Made by a program: the position numbers and the translations under genes
Shown: positions 1 to 5,185 of the stretch, piece after piece
Layout: every line of letters begins with the position of its first letter
How positions within the stretch are numbered: position 1 is the first letter of the stretch
Assembly (NCBI GenBank): GCA_002508425.1
Contig: DAKU01000024.1
Coordinates: 1-7,764 of the forward strand
Source of the DNA: Methanosarcinaceae archaeon UBA470
GTDB taxonomy: Archaea; Halobacteriota; Methanosarcinia; Methanosarcinales; Methanosarcinaceae
Direction of reading: 5' to 3'
Length of the DNA: 7,764 nucleotides
The notes under the pieces: model-generated
Databases searched by the model: none
Seen by the model: the letters and a program-made list of their open reading frames with translations, nothing else
What the model was told of the DNA's origin: nothing

Positions 1-24
1 TGAGTTTTTCCAAGTTTCAAGGTA

Positions 25-45
25 CGTCCATACTATATATGGACG
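25..45. repeat. Perfect 8-bp inverted repeat, possible terminator or operator
   Basis: The arms CGTCCATA (25-32) and TATGGACG (38-45) are exact reverse complements around a 5-base spacer. A run of five T (56-60) follows about 10 bases after the right arm. The hairpin plus T-run could end transcription of a gene lying left of the window. The palindrome is also the size of a dimeric repressor site. There is no further support for either reading. Confidence 0.4.
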
Positions 46-133
46 CACATATCTCTTTTTCATATTACGGCATCAGAAAAACAACCTCATCATATTTTGC
101 TCAGTCGGGGTAACTATCATCATCGCCGCATCT

Positions 134-141
134 GTTTATAT
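134..141 (+). promoter_or_regulatory. Probable TATA box for cofE
   Basis: TTTATATG matches the archaeal TATA element (TTTAWATA-like) at all but the last base. Initiation about 25 bases downstream would give a 5' leader of roughly 30 nt ending in the cofE ribosome binding site. No clear purine-rich BRE precedes it, so the call rests on sequence and spacing alone. Confidence 0.4.
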
Positions 142-179
142 GTAGATAGGCTTATTTATGCCTAATGACTTGTTACAAT

Positions 180-184
180 AGGTG
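180..184 (+). promoter_or_regulatory. Ribosome binding site that supports the TTG start of cofE
   Basis: AGGTG complements the archaeal 16S 3' end (anti-SD ...AUCACCUCC) and lies 6 bases before the TTG at 191. An in-frame TGA at 185-187 excludes any start further upstream. Confidence 0.6.
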
Positions 185-190
185 TGATTT

Positions 191-955
191 TTGAAATTCG
201 AGGCTTTTGCAGTTGAAAACATCCCATTGATAAAAAAAGGGGATGATATTGGACAGATCATTTGTGAAAGAACTGATATTGTTGATGGCGATGTCATAGT
301 TATAGCATCTACAATTGTGGGAAAAGCTGAAGGAAGGACATTTACTCTGGAAGGTATTGTTCCCGGAACAAAAGCTGTAGAAATCTCAAAAAATAGCAAA
401 TTCAGTCCGGGATTTATTCAGACAGTACTGGACAGAAGTAATGAGTGCCTTATATCTTCTCCAATATTGCTTGTGGAAATGAAAAATGGTCATATATGCA
501 TCAACGCAGGCATAGATGAATCCAATGTTGAAGGTGAAGTGTTCTTAGAACTTCCGACAGACTCGGATATGAGTGCTGAGTCCATTGGTAAGAAAATTGA
601 AAGCTCCACAGGTACACATATTAGTGTCATAATTACCGATACAAATGGCAGAGCTTTCAAGATTGGGCAAACAGGTGTTGCAGTAGGTGTTTACCGTATT
701 CATCCTCTGAAAGATTGGAGAGGACAAAGAGATCTCTTCGGCAAAGAGCTTAAGGTTACAGAAGAATCTGTTGCAGATGAGATCGCCGGAGCAGCTAATC
801 TGCTTATGGGCGAGGGCAATGGAGGCTATCCTGTAGTAATCATCCGCGGTCTGAAATTAAGATCTCAGGACAATGTTTCTGTAAAGGAAATGTACAGGTC
901 AGATAAAGAAGACCTGATAAAAAAGAGCCTGAAATATCTAAGGGATAATGTCTAA
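191..955 (+). CDS. cofE: Coenzyme F420:L-glutamate ligase CofE
   Basis: CofE uses GTP to add L-glutamate residues to F420-0 in the cytoplasm, producing the gamma-linked polyglutamate tail of coenzyme F420, the main hydride carrier of methanogens. The 254-residue product has the usual length for the stand-alone archaeal enzyme (about 250). Recognisable family features are the N-terminal VENIPLIKKGDD segment (8-19), NAGIDESN (105-112) and VIITDTNGR (146-154), whose Asp109 and Asp150 correspond to metal-binding positions, then DWRGQRDLFGKEL (175-187) and ANLLMGEG (202-209). The enzyme is not fused to the FMN-reductase-like domain seen in actinobacterial FbiB. Translation must begin at the TTG: an in-frame stop lies two codons upstream and a good ribosome binding site precedes it. 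The 3' end overlaps the convergent dCMP deaminase gene by 18 bp. Function is inferred with high certainty from family similarity. Confidence 0.95.
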   Translation: MKFEAFAVENIPLIKKGDDIGQIICERTDIVDGDVIVIASTIVGKAEGRTFTLEGIVPGTKAVEISKNSKFSPGFIQTVLDRSNECLISSPILLVEMKNGHICINAGIDESNVEGEVFLELPTDSDMSAESIGKKIESSTGTHISVIITDTNGRAFKIGQTGVAVGVYRIHPLKDWRGQRDLFGKELKVTEESVADEIAGAANLLMGEGNGGYPVVIIRGLKLRSQDNVSVKEMYRSDKEDLIKKSLKYLRDNV

Positions 956-1399
956 GGGCATGTTTACCAATTCTACCCCTGCCTCAGCAAAGAACTCAAT
1001 AGAATCTTTGTCAGGATATGATTGCAGAAACACAACTCGTCTGATGTTTGAATTAATGATCATCTTGGCACATAGGATACATGGCTGATGTGTGCAGTAC
1101 AGAGTTGCCGAATCTATGCTCACGCCGTAAAGCGCTGCCTGGATGATAGCATTTTGTTCAGCATGAACTGCCCTGCATTTTTCATGGCGTGTGCCGGATT
1201 CTATGTTATTCTGCTGCCTAATGCAGCCAATTTCAAGACAATGGGCCATATTCCTGGGAGCTCCATTGTATCCTGTAGAAAGTATTCTTTTATCTTTGAC
1301 AATTACCGCACCAACCTGATTTCTCAGGCAGGTAGACCTTTTCGCCACTACAGTAGCTATCTCTAGGAAATACTCATCTAATCCGGGTCTCACTGTCAT
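938..1399 (-). CDS. Deoxycytidylate (dCMP) deaminase, ComEB type
   Basis: This zinc enzyme of the cytidine/deoxycytidylate deaminase superfamily probably converts dCMP to dUMP, the precursor of dTMP, in the cytoplasm. The 153-residue product carries the full signature. GYNGAPRN (43-50) matches the substrate-pocket segment of dCMP deaminases. HAEQNA (79-84) supplies zinc ligand His79 and catalytic Glu81, and PCILC (106-110) supplies zinc ligands Cys107 and Cys110. The large Cys/His-containing insert between GYNG and HAE (CLEIGC, RHEKC, 54-75) is typical of the dCMP rather than the cytidine subfamily. The gene is convergent with cofE, overlapping its last 18 bp, and divergent from secF. No Shine-Dalgarno site precedes the ATG, while a TATA box lies 28 bases upstream, so the mRNA is probably leaderless. 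A role on a related deaminated base substrate cannot be excluded from sequence. Confidence 0.92.
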   Translation of the reverse strand: MTVRPGLDEYFLEIATVVAKRSTCLRNQVGAVIVKDKRILSTGYNGAPRNMAHCLEIGCIRQQNNIESGTRHEKCRAVHAEQNAIIQAALYGVSIDSATLYCTHQPCILCAKMIINSNIRRVVFLQSYPDKDSIEFFAEAGVELVNMPLDIIP

Positions 1400-1422
1400 C
1401 GATTTATAAACACGGCAAGTAG

Positions 1423-1431
1423 TATATATAA
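1423..1431 (-). promoter_or_regulatory. TATA box for the dCMP deaminase gene, leaderless geometry
   Basis: Read on the minus strand this is TTATATATA, centred near 1427, 28 bases before the deaminase ATG at 1399. Archaeal TATA boxes centre about 26-27 bases before the transcription start, so transcription would begin at or within 1-3 bases of the ATG. This agrees with the missing ribosome binding site. The box is nearly symmetric and could also be used toward secF. Confidence 0.55.
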
Positions 1432-1453
1432 GTTGTAGTGTATCTAGGACACG

Positions 1454-1461
1454 AAATATTA
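1454..1461 (+). promoter_or_regulatory. Possible TATA box for the secF-secD transcript
   Basis: AAATATTA lies in the 100-bp divergent gap. Its centre (about 1458) predicts initiation near 1484, just before the GGAG ribosome binding site at 1487-1490, giving a leader of about 15 nt. The stronger TATATATA at 1423-1430 is an alternative that would give a leader of about 45 nt. Confidence 0.4.
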
Positions 1462-1486
1462 ATCATAATGCATTCCCATCATTCTT

Positions 1487-1490
1487 GGAG
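1487..1490 (+). promoter_or_regulatory. Ribosome binding site that decides the secF start
   Basis: GGAG sits 9 bases before the ATG at 1500. The longer reading frame could begin at TTG 1485, but that codon overlaps this site and has none of its own, so the ATG at 1500 is the better start. Confidence 0.6.
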
Positions 1491-1499
1491 CATGAGACG

Positions 1500-2411
1500 A
1501 TGAGCCTATCTCTTACGGAACAACTGGACTCGTTTGTGAGGAAACACAGCGATCGGCAATTAATGATTTTGCCGGGCGCTATTTTACTCATAGCGGTATT
1601 AATCATTGCTTTTACTTGGGCCACAACTGGGGCACCGGTGAAACTAGGTATGGAATTCAAAGGCGGTACAATGATTTCGCTGACCACGGATACGCCGCTA
1701 ACTGAACTTAAGGATAAATACTCTACTTACCCCATCACCGATGTAAGGCAAACAGGCTCAACAATTGTCATGCAATTTGGTCCTATGTCTGATGAAGAGC
1801 AGAATACTCTTAATAAAGATATTACTGATACTTATGAAAATGTGGAAATACGAGTAGTAGGGCCTGTTTATGGGAAAGATCTGCAGAAACAAGCTATAAA
1901 GGGAATCTTTTTCTCTTTCGTAGGAATGTCACTGGTGGTATTTGTGATATTCAGGACCTTCATACCTTCAGGAGCAGTTGTATTATCTGCTTTTTGTGAT
2001 ATCATGACAGCTGTAGCTTTCATGGATCTAGTTGGTGTTGAACTATCCCTGGGTACATTGGCAGCTCTGTTAATGCTTATAGGTTATTCTGTGGACAGTG
2101 ATATTCTGCTTACCACAAGGGTGCTTAAGAGAAAAGGAGAGATACAGGAGAATATTTCAAATGCTATGGGTACGGGTATAACTATGACCACTACTACTCT
2201 TGTAGCTCTTATTGCTATGTATCTAGTATCTACGTATTCCTATCTGGTAATACCTTCTTTTTCCCAGATCAATTTACTTTCAGATATTTCTCTTGTGCTT
2301 ATCTTTGGACTTGTGGCTGATATGATTAACACCTGGCTGACTAATGTTTCCGTCCTGCGCTGGTATGTCAAAAAAGAAGGAACAAGAGGGGCAAGGAGGA
2401 GAAGAGCATGA
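1500..2411 (+). CDS. secF: Protein-export membrane protein SecF
   Basis: SecF pairs with SecD in the cytoplasmic membrane and assists Sec-dependent protein translocation and membrane insertion. Archaea lack SecA, so its energy coupling there is less clear than in bacteria. From the ATG the product is 303 residues. A first membrane segment (about 21-41) is followed by GMEFKGGT (50-57), the conserved start of the external domain. The external region runs to about 130, and five more hydrophobic segments lie between about 135 and 290. GYSVDSDILL (195-204), in the fourth segment, is the archaeal version of the SecF GYSVND-type motif. The C-terminus is strongly basic (KKEGTRGARRRRA) and should face the cytoplasm. 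The gene precedes secD, the usual archaeal order and the reverse of the bacterial one; its stop overlaps the secD start as ATGA, implying translational coupling. A TTG start at 1485 would add five residues. Confidence 0.95.
   Translation: MSLSLTEQLDSFVRKHSDRQLMILPGAILLIAVLIIAFTWATTGAPVKLGMEFKGGTMISLTTDTPLTELKDKYSTYPITDVRQTGSTIVMQFGPMSDEEQNTLNKDITDTYENVEIRVVGPVYGKDLQKQAIKGIFFSFVGMSLVVFVIFRTFIPSGAVVLSAFCDIMTAVAFMDLVGVELSLGTLAALLMLIGYSVDSDILLTTRVLKRKGEIQENISNAMGTGITMTTTTLVALIAMYLVSTYSYLVIPSFSQINLLSDISLVLIFGLVADMINTWLTNVSVLRWYVKKEGTRGARRRRA
2395..2399 (+). promoter_or_regulatory. secD ribosome binding site inside the secF 3' end
   Basis: GGAGG, within AAGGAGGAG at 2393-2401, lies 8 bases before the secD ATG. 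The same purine-rich stretch encodes the basic tail of SecF. Confidence 0.75.
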
Positions 2412-4120
2412 GGGGAGATGACGAATCAAAGAGTATATTCAAGGACCTTAGGGTCATAGTGTTCATAATTGCTCTTCTGGGATCGATTGTTTTTATTCAT
2501 CCTAGTTACAATTCTCAAGATGGGTTTACGACCAACCTCAAATATGGATTGGATCTGGAAGGCGGTTCATGGTTACAGGTTAAGCTTCAGGGCGCATTGG
2601 TACAGGTAGATGCAGACACAACAATGGTCCTTAAAGCTCTTGTAGAACCAGTAATAGGTGATACAATTGATGTCACAGGTTCAATCTCTGCCGTTGATGG
2701 CGAAGGACAGACTCAAACTCAGGCTATCTCTTTCACGACTCCAGTTACTGTTACAAATGCTCAGATGGATCTCTTGGGATTAGGTGAATACACTATTAGT
2801 GAGCAGAATGGATCGACTCAGGTTAAGCTAACCACATCCAAAGAAGCACTTATTGAATCCTATCTCACCAATTCATTGAAAGCTGAAGTTGTACCGATGC
2901 TCATAGCAGATGGAGTGGAGTATGAGATCAGAACAGCAGTTACCGAGCAACAGCTAGAGGCCTTAATGAGTGCGGTGGGCGGCTCCATCATAAAAAATGC
3001 TGATGGTACTTCACGATACGCAGAAGGGGTAAGAACTGAGACGCGTGATCTTACAAAAAACATTTTGAGTCAAAAGATGAATTCCCTTGGGCTCAAGGAT
3101 ATTCCAGTAAAAACTGCAGGCGATAATTATATCCTTATTGATTTCGCAGGAATTGACTTGGCAACTGCAAGAGAAATCGCAGAAAAACCCGGTAAATTTG
3201 AGATACGTGTCCAGGCGACAGGCAATGAGACAAAACACGTGCTATACGGTGAAGATATTGAGAGCGTTGGGATTGTTGGTTATAATGAGGAGGAAGGGAT
3301 GTGGTCCACGCCATTCACTCTCAGCGAAACAGGAGCATTGGCCCTGCAGAAAGCAGCTATTGAAGCCGGAGCTACTACCAATCCAATGGAGCACAATCTG
3401 GTAATGTTGCTTGACGATAAAGAGGTTTATAGTGCTCCCCTCAGCTACTCTGCTGCTCAACAATTGGAAACAGGCCCTATTTATTCATGGCAATCTTCTA
3501 CTGGCACTGGTGATGAAGGTAAGGCACAAGCAGAGCAACTTCAGATCCACTTGAGGGCTGGAGCTCTTCCTGTCAATGTGGAGGTCGTCGGTGCGGGACA
3601 TGTAGATGCTGCACTAGGGGCACAATTTAAGAAAGAATCTGTGGTAGCAGGGTTAATAGCTTTATTTGCAGTGGCCCTTGTGGTGTATCGAAAATACCAC
3701 CAAAAAGGGATCCTCATACCTATGGTAGGAACTTCTTTAAGTGAAGTAATAATGATTTTGGGAGTTGCTGCTGCAATAGGGTGGCAGCTTGATCTTCCAA
3801 GTATTGCAGGTATTATTGCTGCTATTGGTACAGGCATTGATCACCTTGTGATCATCACTGATGAAGTGCTGTATGAAGGCAAATTGCCTCCTACAAAGGT
3901 GTATCTTTCCAGGATAGCCAAGGCATTTAGTATAATACTGGGGGCAGCAGCAACTACTGTCATAGCCATGGGTCCTTTGGTAGTGATGGGATTCGGATCT
4001 CTGAAAGGTTTTGCAATAACCACTATAATCGGGGTATTCATAGGTGTGGTAATAGCAAGGCCTGTATATGGAAAGATGATAAACGAAGTATTGAAAGATA
4101 AAAGCGAGGGTCAGGCCTGA
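2408..4120 (+). CDS. secD: Protein-export membrane protein SecD
   Basis: SecD is the larger partner of SecF, with a big external domain thought to act on exported chains as they leave the SecYEG channel. The 570-residue product begins with one membrane segment (about 14-31). YGLDLEGG (46-53), the GLDLxGG signature, opens an extended external domain reaching about residue 408. LRAGALPVNV (382-391) is the conserved LRxGALP motif just before the membrane half. Five hydrophobic segments follow (about 410-551). GTGIDHLVIITDE (474-486), in the central part of this half, is the archaeal counterpart of the VDANVLI-type motif of bacterial SecD. The cytoplasmic tail is short and charged. It is co-directional with secF through an ATGA overlap with a strong ribosome binding site. 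Its stop codon overlaps or abuts the probable start of the downstream RFC paralog, so all three are probably cotranscribed. No truncation or lost motif was seen. Confidence 0.95.
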   Translation: MRGDDESKSIFKDLRVIVFIIALLGSIVFIHPSYNSQDGFTTNLKYGLDLEGGSWLQVKLQGALVQVDADTTMVLKALVEPVIGDTIDVTGSISAVDGEGQTQTQAISFTTPVTVTNAQMDLLGLGEYTISEQNGSTQVKLTTSKEALIESYLTNSLKAEVVPMLIADGVEYEIRTAVTEQQLEALMSAVGGSIIKNADGTSRYAEGVRTETRDLTKNILSQKMNSLGLKDIPVKTAGDNYILIDFAGIDLATAREIAEKPGKFEIRVQATGNETKHVLYGEDIESVGIVGYNEEEGMWSTPFTLSETGALALQKAAIEAGATTNPMEHNLVMLLDDKEVYSAPLSYSAAQQLETGPIYSWQSSTGTGDEGKAQAEQLQIHLRAGALPVNVEVVGAGHVDAALGAQFKKESVVAGLIALFAVALVVYRKYHQKGILIPMVGTSLSEVIMILGVAAAIGWQLDLPSIAGIIAAIGTGIDHLVIITDEVLYEGKLPPTKVYLSRIAKAFSIILGAAATTVIAMGPLVVMGFGSLKGFAITTIIGVFIGVVIARPVYGKMINEVLKDKSEGQA

Positions 4121-5163
4121 TTCAGCAAACTAATACGAAAGACCTCTGGACCGTTAAATATAGGCCTTCAAGGTTTGAGGAAATTGTAGGCAATGAAGAG
4201 TCTGTGAACACCCTTCTCAGGCTCGCCTCATCACGTAATGTTCCTCACTTATTATTGTATGGACCGGCGAATTCCGGAAAAGCTACTGCTGCCTTTGCTC
4301 TGGGGTACGAACTATATGGAGAAGGTTTTGAAAGAAATTTCACCTACTTCAATGCATCAGATTTCTTTGACAAAGGTAAAAGCTACCTGGTCCGAGACAA
4401 GCGGTTCACACGTATACTGGGCACCGATGATCCACGAAAAATCCAGAAAAGTGTTATCTCTATCTTCAAGGAAATAATCAATGAATATGCAAGTATGGCA
4501 CCAATAGATTCGGATTACAAACTCATATTCATAGATAGTTCCGAGACTCTTGACCAAAATGCACAACATGCATTAAGGCGTATAATGGAAAAATACACAG
4601 CAACTTGCAGGTTCATTCTTTCCACCACTCAGCCCTCAAGATTGATAGCACCTCTACGTTCCAGGGGCTTACAGCTGTTTTTCAGGCATGTATCAGATGA
4701 AAAACTGGGCAGTTTCATGAAGCATGTAGCTGAAGTAGAAGGCTTTCCTATTACAGATGATGGTATACAGGCATTACTATATCACTCACGTGGTAACGTG
4801 TCAACTTCACTTAATACGTTGCAAGTAGCAGTTATTCTTGCTCGTGGTGAATCAATAGGGGCACAGGCCATATACGATGCTGCTGTACGGGAAGAAGTAG
4901 CTGATGTAAGATCGCTCTTTGAGGCTGCAACGGTTGGAAACATAATGGAGGCCAGAAAGATCATAGATCGTATGCTCGTGGACAAAGGGTTTACCGGTTA
5001 TGAGATACTTGAGCACCTTCACAGGATTGTTGCAGATTCCGGAGAACCTGGGCCTAGGGTTGCAAGGTGGACAATTAAGATTGCAAATGCTAACTTTAAA
5101 ATGTTGCAGGCTGCAAATGATAGAATACAGCTTGAAGCACTTGTGGCAGATTTCTGCAATTAA
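4120..5163 (+). CDS. rfcS2: Replication factor C small-subunit paralog (RfcS2-like), ATPase motifs degenerate
   Basis: This is a clamp-loader AAA+ subunit, by family part of the RFC complex that loads PCNA onto primed DNA. From the ATT at 4120 it has 347 residues. The N-terminal RFC box LWTVKYRPSRFEEIVG (9-24) is followed by PHLLLYGP (42-49). The nucleotide site is altered throughout: Walker A is GPANSGKAT (48-56, GKA not GKT/S), Walker B is LIFIDSSE (135-142, no DEAD/DExx), sensor 1 reads ILSTT (166-170, usually SCN), and the sensor 2 region is RGNVSTSLN (224-232) without the usual Arg. The SRC arginine finger survives as SRG (181-183). About 25 extra residues lie between NASD (78-81) and the next helix. 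I recall similar proteins in haloarchaea and Methanosarcina as a second small subunit. Start: a TAA at 4099-4101 closes the frame and no ATG/GTG/TTG precedes the box, leaving CTG 4117 or ATT 4120, with GAGGG at 4106-4110. GTG 4204 would delete the box. The family is sure; the exact start and subunit role are inferred. Confidence 0.85.
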   Translation: MQQTNTKDLWTVKYRPSRFEEIVGNEESVNTLLRLASSRNVPHLLLYGPANSGKATAAFALGYELYGEGFERNFTYFNASDFFDKGKSYLVRDKRFTRILGTDDPRKIQKSVISIFKEIINEYASMAPIDSDYKLIFIDSSETLDQNAQHALRRIMEKYTATCRFILSTTQPSRLIAPLRSRGLQLFFRHVSDEKLGSFMKHVAEVEGFPITDDGIQALLYHSRGNVSTSLNTLQVAVILARGESIGAQAIYDAAVREEVADVRSLFEAATVGNIMEARKIIDRMLVDKGFTGYEILEHLHRIVADSGEPGPRVARWTIKIANANFKMLQAANDRIQLEALVADFCN

Positions 5164-5185
5164 TATTTCAAATATACTTTAAGTA

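Noticed and set aside
147..164. Inverted repeat TAGGC ... GCCTA around TTATTTAT upstream of cofE
   Set aside because: Only five base pairs with an eight-base AT-rich loop; expected by chance in such sequence, and no second copy was seen.
1088..1366. 92-codon plus-strand open frame opposite the dCMP deaminase gene
   Set aside because: Its complement encodes the deaminase catalytic and zinc motifs; the frame has no recognisable domain or ribosome binding site and is a shadow.
1438..1452. GTGT ... ACAC symmetry between the two divergent TATA boxes, considered as an operator
   Set aside because: Only four paired bases per side with mismatched centre; too weak to call.
1485..1487. TTG as the start of secF
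   Set aside because: It overlaps the GGAG site that is well placed for the ATG at 1500, and it has no upstream site of its own.
3541..3837. 98-codon minus-strand open frame inside secD, rich in Ala/Pro/Ile
   Set aside because: Antisense to the hydrophobic membrane segments of SecD, which explains its composition.
4204..4206. GTG as the start of the RFC paralog
   Set aside because: It would remove the conserved RFC box (WTVKYRP...EEIVG) that is plainly encoded in frame upstream, and no ribosome binding site lies at proper distance.
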